DNA from: Paeniglutamicibacter cryotolerans
GTDB lineage: Bacteria > Actinomycetota > Actinomycetes > Actinomycetales > Micrococcaceae
Length of the DNA stretch: 64,000 bases
Direction: 5' to 3'
Assembly: GCF_014190875.1 (NCBI RefSeq)
Contig: NZ_JACHVS010000001.1
Span: 2,790,001 to 2,854,000, forward strand
Shown: piece after piece, positions 7,936 through 16,993 of the stretch
Layout: every line of letters begins with the position of its first letter
How positions within the stretch are numbered: position 1 is the first letter of the stretch
Made by a program: the position numbers and the translations under genes
Notes under the pieces: generated by a model
Told to the model about the DNA's origin: nothing
What the model saw: only the letters and a program-made list of their open reading frames with translations
The model's database searches: none

Positions 7936-8284
7936 TGTTCCTCCTGTGATGTACGAAATCGTATACGATCTAGTGTGACTCGCGTCTCCGCATCTGTCAA
8001 GGCGGTGTCCGCGGTCCCTCGCCCCCGGTGTGTGGCATCGCCAGGGCGTTGCCATGGCCGGAAACGGGGCTCATGGAGGTGCGGGGAAAAGATACTGAAG
8101 AGTTTTTCGAAAAGCGCGTCCCGTTCGCCGTGATGCGCACTCTCACTAGTTGTCGGCGCGGTAGGAGCGCCGGAGATTGCCGTTTGTTTCAGCTGACCGC
8201 CTTGGGGGCGGCCATCGGGGGGGTGGATCCGGAAGGGGCGTTGAAGTTCCGGTTGCCGGTGGTGCCGACAACCGGTCGGCGCCG
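7936..8284. other. Intergenic region upstream of the hpa operon; no gene seen
   Basis: Between the hpa operon start and the end of the alpha/beta-hydrolase gene I see only the palindromic operator and presumably the hpa promoter. No frame here has recognisable protein character. Confidence 0.5.
7958..7969. promoter_or_regulatory. Candidate GntR operator upstream of the hpa operon
   Basis: ATCGTATACGAT is a perfect 12-bp palindrome 22 bp upstream of the start codon of the first hpa gene. Its size and placement fit an operator for the GntR regulator encoded as second gene of the operon. Confidence 0.6.
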
Positions 8285-9097
8285 TCAGGTGGCGAGGAAA
8301 TCCACTGCGGCATCCTTGAACTCGCGGCTGGTGACTGCGTTGGCGTGGTCCCGTCCCGTGATCCAGAGCTCGGAGGACGGCGTCCGGCGCGTTGCCAGCA
8401 GTTCGGTGAGCCGCGGCATGCTGGCCGCGAGCGGATCCCCGTCCCCGGCAACCAGCAGCGTCGGCATGGTGGGAATCAGCTGCCCGGGCGCGAAGGGTTC
8501 GGTCTTGATCGCCTCGATCATGCTCATCAGCGAGAACATGTCATTGGTCTCCACTGTCCGCGCCATGCGGAGCAGGTTTGCCGTTTCCGCATCGGCGATG
8601 GGCGTGCCGTCGGCCAGGAAGCGCTGGGCGGCGGCCAGGTCGAAGGCAGCCAGCGGGTCCGTGCTTGCCGCGCCGCCCAGGACCAGCCGATGCACGAGCT
8701 GGTCCTGGGTGCCGCCGAATTCCCAGGCGAGCCGGGCCCCGAGCGAGTATCCGATCAGGTCCACCCCCGAAAGTTGGTTTGCCGGGTTCAGGGCCAGGGC
8801 GCCGTGGTCCATGAGCAGCTGAAGCAGGTCGGCGCGGATGCGGCTGGGTGTGTAGGCATCGAGGTCATCGGGGGCGGGGGAGCTGCCGTGCCCGGGCAGA
8901 TCGACGGCGAGCACCCGCCGGCCGGCCTTGGCCAGGACCCTGATCCAGCCGGTTTTTTCCCAGTTCAGGTAGCTGGAAGACGCGAACCCGTGCAGCAGGA
9001 CCACCGGGCGCAGGGCTGCGGGGGCCTCCGGTTCGTGGGTGGTCAGGCTCAGGGCGTTTGCCGTGCCCTCAACGAGGTGCTCGTGTGCGGATCCCAT
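8285..9097 (-). CDS. Alpha/beta-fold hydrolase
   Basis: A 270-residue single-domain hydrolase. PVVLLHGFASSS gives the oxyanion-hole HG motif, and VDLPGHGSS is the usual strand-4/turn signature. S118 in GYSLGAR is the nucleophile and a His near residue 251 (GRDHANAV) the probable base; the acid should be the Asp in AGDGDPL. There is no signal peptide, so it is cytoplasmic. AAAGGA lies 8 nt before the ATG. It is transcribed towards the hpa operon but is separated from it by about 350 bases, so membership of that pathway is uncertain. The substrate cannot be told from sequence; esterase or C-C hydrolase activity are both possible. Confidence 0.82.
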   Translation of the reverse strand: MGSAHEHLVEGTANALSLTTHEPEAPAALRPVVLLHGFASSSYLNWEKTGWIRVLAKAGRRVLAVDLPGHGSSPAPDDLDAYTPSRIRADLLQLLMDHGALALNPANQLSGVDLIGYSLGARLAWEFGGTQDQLVHRLVLGGAASTDPLAAFDLAAAQRFLADGTPIADAETANLLRMARTVETNDMFSLMSMIEAIKTEPFAPGQLIPTMPTLLVAGDGDPLAASMPRLTELLATRRTPSSELWITGRDHANAVTSREFKDAAVDFLAT

Positions 9098-9250
9098 GGG
9101 CAGATCCTTTCAGATCGGATCGGCCAATGCGAGGGGTGTCCGCTGGGCGATCCCGGTGAATTGGCGGTGTGTCTGCGTGGTTGCTGATGGGGGTCGGTGG
9201 CCGGGGTGTGTCCCGGGGTACGTTGTGTTTTTGGTGCCGCGGGTCTAGTC

Positions 9251-9279
9251 TTAGTTATGGTCAATATGACACTAACTAA
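9251..9279. promoter_or_regulatory. NrtR operator (NAD-biosynthesis box)
   Basis: A 29-bp interrupted palindrome with outer arms TTAGTTA/TAACTAA and inner GTCA/TGAC half-sites. It ends 2 bases before the nrtR start codon. Position and symmetry fit an NrtR box controlling the downstream NAD operon, with autoregulation. Confidence 0.78.
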
Positions 9280-9281
9280 GG

Positions 9282-10031
9282 ATGGTGGGTTCGGTTCAGT
9301 TCGGAAACGTCGCAGAACGCCGGGAACAGCCTCCTGCGCTTGCCGTCTCGACGGTGATCTTCGCGCTGCGCGACGATGACCGCACCGGGCGCAAGGGCCT
9401 CTGGCTGCCGTTGGTCCGGCGGACGCGCGAACCCTTCCTCGGCCAGTGGGCACTGCCCGGGGGACCGCTTGGCGCCCGTGACTCGCTGGTCGATGCGGCA
9501 GCGGCCAACCTACGCGATACCACCGGGCTCATCCCGCGCTATCTCGAACAGCTCTACGCCTTCGGCGACCCCGCGCGGTCACCAACCCGCAGGGTAGTCT
9601 CCATCGTCTACTGGGCGCTGGTACGGGAGAACGATGCCCAGCACACCGAATCAGCAGCAACATCGGTGCTGCTCGATGATCCGAATGTCGCCTGGTTCCG
9701 CGCCGACGACGTGGAAGTCATGGAGCACCTGGCCTTCGACCACAGCCGGATCATCGACTACGCCCTGTGGCGGCTGCGCAACAAGGTCGAATACGGCTCG
9801 ATCGCCCACCGCCTGCTCGGCGAGCGCTTCACCCTCGCGCAGGTGCGCGGGGTCTACGAGGCGGTGCTGAACAAGTCACTTGACCCGGCGAACTTCCGCC
9901 GCCAGCTGCGCGCCGCCGCCGACATCGAGGAAACCGACGAGTTCCTCTCCGGCGGCAAACACCGCCCCCCACGCCTTTACCGCTATTCCGGCTCCACTTC
10001 CCATCCCCTTGAGAGCGAGACCATCTCATGA
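9282..10031 (+). CDS. nrtR: Nudix-related transcriptional regulator of NAD biosynthesis
   Basis: A 249-residue protein with an N-terminal Nudix-like domain (residues about 15-145) and a C-terminal winged helix (about 150-230; RFTLAQVRGVYEAVLNKSLD). The Nudix box is degenerate: in PGGPLGARDSLVDAAAANL and the following RDTTGL, the catalytic RE and EE pairs are replaced. The domain should therefore bind an ADP-ribose-type ligand and not hydrolyse it, as known for NrtR repressors. It is the first gene of the nad operon; its stop overlaps the nadA start (ATGA) and the operator sits immediately upstream. No SD precedes ATG 9282, so a very short leader is likely and the exact start is less certain. 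Confidence 0.92.
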   Translation: MVGSVQFGNVAERREQPPALAVSTVIFALRDDDRTGRKGLWLPLVRRTREPFLGQWALPGGPLGARDSLVDAAAANLRDTTGLIPRYLEQLYAFGDPARSPTRRVVSIVYWALVRENDAQHTESAATSVLLDDPNVAWFRADDVEVMEHLAFDHSRIIDYALWRLRNKVEYGSIAHRLLGERFTLAQVRGVYEAVLNKSLDPANFRRQLRAAADIEETDEFLSGGKHRPPRLYRYSGSTSHPLESETIS

Positions 10032-11296
10032 GCAGCATCAACTCCACCATCACGCGCCTGACACTGATTTCCCCGGAATCCACCTGCAACACGGACCTGG
10101 CCAAGGGCCCGTGGGCCTTCGACACCGGTGCGCCGGCCTACGGCCCCGGCTCCTCCGAAAACGACGTGGCGCCGGCGGCCACTCCACGCCAGGGCCAGAT
10201 CCCGGCCGAGTACCGCCAGGCCTCCGACGAGGAACTCACCGGGCGGATCCTGGCCGCCAAGGAGGCGCTCGGCGAGCGCCTGGTCATCCTGGGCCACTTC
10301 TACCAGCGTGACGAGGTGGTGCGTTTCGCCGACTTCGTGGGGGATTCCTTCCAGCTGGCCAACGCGGCGCTGACCCGCCAGGAAGCCGAGTACATCGTCT
10401 TCTGCGGCGTGCATTTCATGGCCGAGACCGCCGACATCCTCTCCACCGACGAGCAGCAGGTCATCCTGCCGAACCTGGCCGCCGGCTGCTCGATGGCCGA
10501 CATGGCCGACGAGTCCAGCGTGGAGGAATGCTGGGAGCAGCTGATGGAGCTCTACGGGGATGAACCGACCGCCGAGGGCCTGGCCCCGGTGATCCCGGTG
10601 ACCTACATGAACTGCTCGGCCGCGCTGAAGGCCTTCGTGGGGCGCCACGGTGGGATCGTGTGCACTTCATCGAACGCATCGACGGTGCTCGAGTGGGCGT
10701 TCGAGCGCGGGCAGCGGGTGCTCTTCTTCCCGGACCAGCACCTGGGCCGCAACACGGCCAAGGCCATGGGCGTGCCGCTGGAGCTGATGCCGATGTGGAA
10801 CCCGCGCAAGCCGCTGGGCGGGAACGACGCCGCGAGCCTCACTGACGCGCGGGTCATCCTCTGGCACGGCTTCTGCTCGGTGCACAAGCGCTTCAACCCG
10901 GCCCAGATCGAGCGGGCCCGGGCCGAGTTCCCCGGCGTGCGGGTGATCGTCCACCCCGAATGCCCGATGGAGGTGGTCGACGCGGCCGACGAGGCGGGCA
11001 GCACCGATTACATCCAGAAGGCCATCGCCGCGGCACCGCACGGATCCACGTTCGCCATCGGAACCGAGATCAACATGGTCAACCGGCTGGCCGCGCAGTA
11101 CCCGCAGCACCACATCTTCTGCCTGGACCCGGTGATCTGCCCGTGCTCGACGATGTACCGGATCCACCCCGGCTACCTGGCCTGGGTGCTGGAGGCGCTG
11201 GTGCGCGGCGAGGTGCCCAACCGGATCACCGTGGCCCCCGAGGTGGCCACCGATGCGCGGATCGCCCTTGAACGGATGCTGGCGGCCCGGCCGTGA
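10028..11296 (+). CDS. nadA: Quinolinate synthase
   Basis: A 422-residue long-form NadA. It condenses iminoaspartate (from NadB) with dihydroxyacetone phosphate to quinolinate using a [4Fe-4S] cluster. Probable cluster cysteines by alignment of motifs are C154 (AAGCSMADMA), C283 (HGFCSVHKRF) and one of C371/C373 (ICPCSTMYRIHPG). Other family landmarks are LGHFYQRDEV, DSFQLA, FPDQHLGRNT and HPECPM. Start and stop overlap nrtR and nadB by four bases each. The oxygen-sensitive cluster explains why a NifS-like desulfurase is at the end of this operon. Confidence 0.96.
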   Translation: MSSINSTITRLTLISPESTCNTDLAKGPWAFDTGAPAYGPGSSENDVAPAATPRQGQIPAEYRQASDEELTGRILAAKEALGERLVILGHFYQRDEVVRFADFVGDSFQLANAALTRQEAEYIVFCGVHFMAETADILSTDEQQVILPNLAAGCSMADMADESSVEECWEQLMELYGDEPTAEGLAPVIPVTYMNCSAALKAFVGRHGGIVCTSSNASTVLEWAFERGQRVLFFPDQHLGRNTAKAMGVPLELMPMWNPRKPLGGNDAASLTDARVILWHGFCSVHKRFNPAQIERARAEFPGVRVIVHPECPMEVVDAADEAGSTDYIQKAIAAAPHGSTFAIGTEINMVNRLAAQYPQHHIFCLDPVICPCSTMYRIHPGYLAWVLEALVRGEVPNRITVAPEVATDARIALERMLAARP

Positions 11297-12942
11297 GCCC
11301 GGGCTCGCTGCTGATTGTCGGCTCCGGCATTGCCGGGCTCTATGCGGCGGTGACTGCCGCGGCCCGCGGGCACCGGACCACCCTGCTCACCAAGGACCGG
11401 CTGCGGGATTCGAACACGTGGTACGCGCAGGGCGGCATTGCGGCGGTCGGTCCGCTCGGTGCCTCACGCGGGGACGCGGTGGCCCACCACGTCGCCGACA
11501 CGCTCACCGCCGGTGCCGGGTTGAACGACGAGACTGCGGTGCGGCGGATCTGCGCCGGGGCCTGGGCCCAGGTGCAGGCGCTCTCCGAACTCGGTGCCGG
11601 CTTCGATACGGCTCCTGAAGGCGAATACGCGCTGGGGCTCGAGGCAGCGCACTCGCACGCCCGGATCCTGCACGCCCACGGGGATGGGACCGGCCGGGCG
11701 CTGGCCGGGGCGTTGATCACCGCCTGCCGTTCGTTGGAGGCAGCCGGGAAACTGGAGATCCGCGAGAACGCGTTCGTCTCCCGGCTGCTGACCGACGGTC
11801 ACCGGGTCACCGGTGTCCAGGTCCTCTCCGATGCCCACTCCCACGCCCAGTCCGGTGCCGGTTTTGCCGGTACCGGTGAACTGCATGCCGATGCAGTGCT
11901 GCTGGCCACCGGTGGCATCGGGCAGCTGTATGCGGCGACCACCAATCCGGCCGGTGCCACGGGCGACGGGGTGGCGCTGGCCTGGGAGGCGGGTGCGCTG
12001 GTGGCCGACGCGGAATTCGTGCAGTTCCACCCCACGCTGGTCCCCGCGGGCAGGTTCATGATCTCCGAGGCGGTGCGCGGTGAGGGGGCAGTGCTGATCG
12101 ACGGCACCGGAACCCGGTTCATGCAGGGGATCCACCCCGATGCCGAGCTGGCGCCGCGGGACGTGGTTGCCCGGGCCATCCACCGCGTCCGCTCCGCCGG
12201 CGGAGCCGTGTACCTCGACGCAACAGCCGTCGAACGGCGTGAGGGCCCCGGGTTCCTGGCCCGGCGTTTCCCCGGCATCACCGCCGCGCTGGGAGCGCTG
12301 GGACACGACCTTGCACTGGCTCCGGTACCCGTCGCCCCGGCGCAGCACTACTGGATGGGCGGGATCCACGTCGACGATGCCGGGCGCACCACCGTACCGG
12401 GCCTGCTGGCGGCCGGGGAATGCTCCAACACCGGGGTGCACGGGGCCAACCGGCTGGCCTCCAACTCGCTGCTCGAGGCGTTGGTCTACGCCTGGCGGGC
12501 CGTCACCCATCTGCCCGTGGCCGGGACCCCCACCGGCACCGCGGACACCAGCCTGATCACCACCCATCCAGGACCGCTGACACCCGAGGAAGCAACGGCC
12601 GAGGCGTCCTGCGTCGAGCTGTCCGCGCTGCAGGAACTGGCCACCGCCTACCTGGGTGTGGAGCGCACCGGTGCCGAACTGCGGGTCGCCGCCAAGCAAC
12701 TGGCCAGCTGGAGCTCACCGGGTGCCACCCGGGCCACGCTGGAACTGTCCAACCTGCTCACCGTCGGGCGGATCATCGCCCACGCGGCCGGACTGCGCGG
12801 GGACTCGATCGGCGCACACTACCGGCTCGATGCCCCCGGACTGCCACAGCCTCGCAACGGCCGGCCGGCCCGCAGCGCACTGTTCAATCCCCGCACCCTT
12901 CCCCGAGCCGATTCCCGAACAGACACAGGACCCACCCCATGA
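11293..12942 (+). CDS. nadB: L-aspartate oxidase
   Basis: A 549-residue flavoprotein of the succinate dehydrogenase/fumarate reductase family. It oxidises L-aspartate to iminoaspartate, which is channelled to NadA. The N-terminal dinucleotide-binding motif is VGSGIAGLYAAVTAAA; SNTWYAQGGIAAV, QFHPTLV, EAVRGEGAVL and GANRLASNSLLEALVYA are family signatures for FAD and substrate binding. The GTG start overlaps the nadA stop (GTGA) and the TGA stop overlaps the nadC ATG. Expected to be cytoplasmic. Length and motifs are complete, so it should be functional. Confidence 0.96.
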   Translation: MSPGSLLIVGSGIAGLYAAVTAAARGHRTTLLTKDRLRDSNTWYAQGGIAAVGPLGASRGDAVAHHVADTLTAGAGLNDETAVRRICAGAWAQVQALSELGAGFDTAPEGEYALGLEAAHSHARILHAHGDGTGRALAGALITACRSLEAAGKLEIRENAFVSRLLTDGHRVTGVQVLSDAHSHAQSGAGFAGTGELHADAVLLATGGIGQLYAATTNPAGATGDGVALAWEAGALVADAEFVQFHPTLVPAGRFMISEAVRGEGAVLIDGTGTRFMQGIHPDAELAPRDVVARAIHRVRSAGGAVYLDATAVERREGPGFLARRFPGITAALGALGHDLALAPVPVAPAQHYWMGGIHVDDAGRTTVPGLLAAGECSNTGVHGANRLASNSLLEALVYAWRAVTHLPVAGTPTGTADTSLITTHPGPLTPEEATAEASCVELSALQELATAYLGVERTGAELRVAAKQLASWSSPGATRATLELSNLLTVGRIIAHAAGLRGDSIGAHYRLDAPGLPQPRNGRPARSALFNPRTLPRADSRTDTGPTP

Positions 12943-13874
12943 GCACCACCGCACCCGCCACCGCTTCCACCGCTTCCCCGGCACCCGCTACCGTGCAGTT
13001 CCCGGAGCCGATGCCGGTCCCGGACCGCGTCATCAACGCCATCGTTGCCGCCGCCCTGGCCGAGGACAACCCGGCAGGCGACCTGACCGGCAACGTGCTG
13101 ATCCCCGCCGGGGCCACGGCAACGGCCGATGTCGTGGCACGTGAGCCGGGCATCTGCGCCGGCCTGTCGGTGTTCGCCGCGGCGATGAAGCTGACCGACC
13201 CGCAGCTGGTGGTGAGCCCGGCGCTCGCCGACGGGCAATCTTTCGCCGCGGGGGACGTTTTGGCCACTGTCACCGGAGCGGCCCGATCGCTGCTGGCCGG
13301 GGAACGAGTGGGGCTGAACCTGCTCCAGCGCCTCTCCGGCATCGCGACGTTGACCCGTGGGTTCGTGCTGCAGGCCGCCGGGCACCGGGCCCGGATCGTG
13401 GACACCCGCAAGACCACGCCCGGGCTGCGCGCGCTGGAACGCTACGCGGTGCGCGCCGGAGGCGGCCACAACCACCGCGACAACCTTTCCGACGCGGTGA
13501 TGGCCAAGGACAACCACCTGGCCCTGCTGGGCACCGGCGCCGAGCTGACGGCTGCCCTGGTGGCGGCACGGGCCCGGCTCGGGCACACCGTGCACTTCGA
13601 GGTGGAGATCGACCGGCTGGAGCAGCTCGATGCTGTGCTTGCCGCCGGGGTGGACACCATCATGCTCGATAACTTCACGCTGGTGGACCTGGCCGAGGGG
13701 GTGCGCCGGATCGGCGGGGCGGCCCTGGTGGAGGCGTCGGGCAACGTCCGCCTGGACACCGTGGCTGCCATCGCCGCGACCGGGGTGGACATCATCTCCT
13801 CCGGTGCGCTCACGCACTCGGTCCGGGCGCTGGATCTGGGCCTTGACCTCAGGATCACCGGTGCAGCGGCATGA
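12939..13874 (+). CDS. nadC: Nicotinate-nucleotide pyrophosphorylase (quinolinate phosphoribosyltransferase)
   Basis: A 311-residue type II PRTase that turns quinolinate and PRPP into nicotinate mononucleotide, CO2 and PPi. The core signature DTRKTTPGLRALERYAVR, then GGGHNHRDNLSDAVMAKDNH, is present, as are the barrel motifs FEVEID, DTIMLDNFT, VEASGNV and DIISSGALTHS. The ATG start overlaps the nadB stop (ATGA). The first about 20 residues are an Ala/Thr/Pro-rich tail before the conserved domain. The stop overlaps the start of the nifS-like gene. Confidence 0.96.
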   Translation: MSTTAPATASTASPAPATVQFPEPMPVPDRVINAIVAAALAEDNPAGDLTGNVLIPAGATATADVVAREPGICAGLSVFAAAMKLTDPQLVVSPALADGQSFAAGDVLATVTGAARSLLAGERVGLNLLQRLSGIATLTRGFVLQAAGHRARIVDTRKTTPGLRALERYAVRAGGGHNHRDNLSDAVMAKDNHLALLGTGAELTAALVAARARLGHTVHFEVEIDRLEQLDAVLAAGVDTIMLDNFTLVDLAEGVRRIGGAALVEASGNVRLDTVAAIAATGVDIISSGALTHSVRALDLGLDLRITGAAA

Positions 13875-15016
13875 TCTACCTCGACGCGGCAGCCACCACA
13901 CCGGTGCGCCAGGAGGTCCTTGACCTGATCATCCCGCTGCTGACCAGCGACTACGGCAACCCCTCCAGCCGGCACACGATGGGTGAGGACGCCGCCCGGG
14001 CGCTGGAGTACGCACGCGGGACGGCCGCTGCGGCACTGGCAGTGCGAGAGGGCGACGTGGTCTTCACCTCCGGGGGAACCGAGGCCAACAACCTGGCCAT
14101 CAAGGGCCTGGCGCTCGGGTCCCCGCGCGGGAGGCACCTGTTGCGCTCGGCCGTGGAACATCCCTCGGTCATCGAGGCGTGCGACTACCTGGTGCGGCAC
14201 CACGGCTTTTCGCTGGAGGTCATCCCCGTCGACGAATACGGGCGGATCAGGATCGGGGAACTGGAGCGGCTGCTGCGTGATGACACCACGCTGGTCTCGG
14301 TGATGGCGGTGAACAACGAGGTGGGCACCATCCAGCCGGTGGCCGCGGCGGCGGCCGCGGCACATGGCGTCGGCGCGCTGATGCACATCGACGCGGTGCA
14401 GGCCGCCGGGTGGTTGGACATTGCGGAGCTGGCGACACATGCCGATGCGCTGAGCATTTCCGGGCACAAACTCGGCGGGCTCAAGGGCGCCGGCCTGCTG
14501 ATGGTCCGCGGCCGGCTCGCACTTGAACCGCTGATCCATGGTGGTGGGCAGGAACGCGGGCGGCGCTCCGGTACCGAAAACGTGGCGGGTGCCGTATCCA
14601 CGGCCACTGCATTGCGGCTGACTGCAGCGGCCCGGGAAACGGCTCTGGCCGATGGCTACGGCCGGCACCTGATCGAACGGATCCTGCGCGGGTTGAACAC
14701 CGATGGCCGCATCCGGGCCCGGCTCACCGGGCACCCGGATCAGCGGGTATCGGGCATCGTTTCCTTCGTCTTCCCGGAAACCGGTGGCGAGACGGTGCTG
14801 TTGGAACTCGAGCGCCGCGGTGTCGTGTGTTCATCGGGTTCCGCCTGCGCCGCCGGATCGAGCGATGCCTCTGCCGTGTTGCTGGCCATGGGGTACGACG
14901 AGGACGCCGCGCATACCGCGGTGCGCCTGAGCTTCACCCGGTCGGTGAAGGAATCGGAGATCGCCGCGGCAGCCCGGTCCGTCGTGGAGTCGGTGCGGAC
15001 CATCGCAGGCCCCTGA
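13871..15016 (+). CDS. NifS-like cysteine desulfurase
   Basis: A 381-residue class V PLP aminotransferase-fold enzyme that removes sulfur from cysteine for Fe-S assembly. The PLP lysine is K200 (SISGHKLGG) and the persulfide cysteine C326 (CSSGSACAAGS). HIDAVQ carries the PLP-pairing Asp and HPSV the ring-stacking His. As last gene of the NAD operon (ATGA overlap with nadC) it is best explained as the dedicated sulfur donor for the NadA cluster, like the nifS gene next to nadBCA in Bacillus subtilis. No scaffold protein gene is adjacent. Confidence 0.92.
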   Translation: MIYLDAAATTPVRQEVLDLIIPLLTSDYGNPSSRHTMGEDAARALEYARGTAAAALAVREGDVVFTSGGTEANNLAIKGLALGSPRGRHLLRSAVEHPSVIEACDYLVRHHGFSLEVIPVDEYGRIRIGELERLLRDDTTLVSVMAVNNEVGTIQPVAAAAAAAHGVGALMHIDAVQAAGWLDIAELATHADALSISGHKLGGLKGAGLLMVRGRLALEPLIHGGGQERGRRSGTENVAGAVSTATALRLTAAARETALADGYGRHLIERILRGLNTDGRIRARLTGHPDQRVSGIVSFVFPETGGETVLLELERRGVVCSSGSACAAGSSDASAVLLAMGYDEDAAHTAVRLSFTRSVKESEIAAAARSVVESVRTIAGP

Positions 15017-15026
15017 CCTGTGCGGC

Positions 15027-16865
15027 TCAGCCCGGTGGGTCTCCACCGCAGGGGTGAGCGGGGCCCGGAGCTGCCCCGACGGTGCCGGCCCGGTTCGCTT
15101 CGAGGCCTGGCAACGTCGGTGAGTAGGGGGAATCCAGGAGTTCGGGGTGCCAATACAGGTTGCGGACCGGGCGCTGGGTGGGGTCCTCTGCCGGGGTCGG
15201 GATGACATAGGGGACCCCGCCGAGGCAGATCAACCGGCCAGCTCCCACATGGATCAGATGGTGGTGGTGGTCGCAGAACAGGGCGGCCTTGCCGATGTTC
15301 GTCTCCCCGCCGCCGGACCACGGGTCCAGGTGATGGCCCTCGGTCCGTGCGGCGGACACCGGACACCCGGGCCAGACGCATCCGCCGTCGCGGGCGGCCA
15401 TGGCCCTCAGCTGTGAACCGGAAAACAAGCGCCGGGACCTGCCGTAATCCAGGATCTCGCCGGCCCCGCCCATGACTGCGGGCACGATCTCTGCCATGCA
15501 GGCCATGGTCCTGATGGTTTGCGGCGAAATGCGCGCGCCGTGGGCGGTGCGGCCGCTGGAGCGCAGCTTGCCGAAGAGCGCCTCGTAATCGACGTGGACG
15601 ACCAGCCGGGCCCGGGAGCGCAGCGAGGGGTCCCCGCTTCCGCTCTCTGGTTCACCGGTGCTCCCGGTGCCGTGGCCCAGTGTCCGGCAGGCGTCGGTCA
15701 GGGCATCGAGGTGGCGTTGTTCCATGGTGCGTTCGGCCGGATCGCAGGCGAGGAGTTCGCCGAAGGGGTCGATGCCGTTTTCGAGCCGGGGGTCGGAGCG
15801 GGGCCGGTCCTCCATCGCTGTGCCCGGTGCCACTGCCCAGTCCGGGGCAGCGACGCCCGCGCCTGCCGGGGTGGGCGCCTGCCCGTGGGCGGGAACCTGC
15901 CCCGGGCCGGTGCGGGCGGCCCCGGAAAACGGCGTCCTGGTGTTCTTCCTGCCCAGGTTAGGGTTGTCCACCAGGTCGAAGAGGTTGAGCAGGGATTCGG
16001 TCTGCCGGGCATCGCAGTACGCATCGAAGTGCGAGAGCCCGCGGACCCTGCCGCGGTAGAACAGGCCCTGTCGGGCCCTGAGTTCGGCGGTGTTCGGTTC
16101 GCGCTCCTCGACGACGGCGGCCTCCAGTTCATCCATCACCTTCTTGGCCGGCCGCGGCGGCAGCGTGCGCAGCGCCGTGTCGGCTGCCCTTTGGAATTCC
16201 TTCACCCGGGACTCCGGGTCGGACTCCCGGGCCAGCGTCGGTTCGATGCTACGCACCCTCCGAGCCGCTTCCACGACCGCCCGGGGGTCGGCGTCACCCC
16301 CGGCCAGCGTCCGGGCCAGGTACGGGAAACGGGCCGGTAGCGCCGGGCCCCCGGGTGTGGGGCGGGGCAGCAACAGCGCGGCACCGTCGAGCAGGTGCTT
16401 GGACTCGGCGAAACCCATCCGCAGCCGGGTCTGCAGATAGTCATCGGTGGAGCGGAACAGCCGTTTGCCGGAGGTTGAGCCTGCTGCTTCGGGAGGGAGG
16501 CCGATGTCGCCGACGGCGAATCCGCGCAGGTCCTGGTGCACAGCTGTCAGTCCGGTCAGCTGTGCTGCGTCCAAAACGGTGACCGGGGCCAGGGCCGCCA
16601 GCCCCGTGGCGAGGATCATCCCGTAGCCGCTGAGGTTCGCGGCGTCGTGGAGCAGGTCCAGCAGGAAGGCGGCGCGGACGGGATCCATCGGCTGCGGGTC
16701 CCGGGGGATCCGCCGTTCCGGGTCGGTTCCCCGGGGGACGGTGGTGCCGGCGGCATCGAGCAGCAGTTCGCGCCCGGCCAGCACCCAGGCTGCCAGCCTG
16801 CGCAGCGGATCCACAGCGGAGTCCAATGCCTCCCGCAGATCCCGAACCGCGTCGTTGTTGCCCAT
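15027..16865 (-). CDS. DUF222 / HNH endonuclease-domain protein
   Basis: A 612-residue protein of the DUF222-HNH (13E12-like) family, common in multiple copies in Micrococcaceae and mycobacteria. The N-terminal two thirds is the helical DUF222 region (residues about 150-400). The C-terminal HNH module reads CVWPGCPVSAARTEGHHLDP, followed by GGETNIGKAALFCDHHHHLIH; CxxxxC and the HH and HHHH groups supply zinc/metal ligands. The middle carries a low-complexity Pro/Gly-rich insert. ATG 16865 is chosen because the upstream extension is Pro/Arg-rich and overlaps the divergent gene's promoter. The gene is convergent with the nad operon (10-base gap). The biological role of the family is unclear. 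Confidence 0.85.
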   Translation of the reverse strand: MGNNDAVRDLREALDSAVDPLRRLAAWVLAGRELLLDAAGTTVPRGTDPERRIPRDPQPMDPVRAAFLLDLLHDAANLSGYGMILATGLAALAPVTVLDAAQLTGLTAVHQDLRGFAVGDIGLPPEAAGSTSGKRLFRSTDDYLQTRLRMGFAESKHLLDGAALLLPRPTPGGPALPARFPYLARTLAGGDADPRAVVEAARRVRSIEPTLARESDPESRVKEFQRAADTALRTLPPRPAKKVMDELEAAVVEEREPNTAELRARQGLFYRGRVRGLSHFDAYCDARQTESLLNLFDLVDNPNLGRKNTRTPFSGAARTGPGQVPAHGQAPTPAGAGVAAPDWAVAPGTAMEDRPRSDPRLENGIDPFGELLACDPAERTMEQRHLDALTDACRTLGHGTGSTGEPESGSGDPSLRSRARLVVHVDYEALFGKLRSSGRTAHGARISPQTIRTMACMAEIVPAVMGGAGEILDYGRSRRLFSGSQLRAMAARDGGCVWPGCPVSAARTEGHHLDPWSGGGETNIGKAALFCDHHHHLIHVGAGRLICLGGVPYVIPTPAEDPTQRPVRNLYWHPELLDSPYSPTLPGLEANRAGTVGAAPGPAHPCGGDPPG

Positions 16866-16980
16866 GCACCCAGTCTGGGGCAGTGCGCGCCGGCATGGGG
16901 GTGCTGTGCGGGGGTAGTCGGACTCCGCGAGCGGCGGCCCCGGGCGGAACCGAGGGGTGTGCCCGGGGCGTCCGAGCGCA

Positions 16981-16986
16981 TAGGAT
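16981..16986 (+). promoter_or_regulatory. Putative -10 of a leaderless promoter
   Basis: TAGGAT lies 7 nt before ATG 16994 and no SD is visible between them. Confidence 0.55.
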
Positions 16987-16993
16987 CGGGCCC

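Noticed and set aside
6586..8133. Plus-strand open frame of 515 codons antisense to the FAH-RraA gene
   Set aside because: Composition-driven shadow of a well-supported gene; no family character and no SD.
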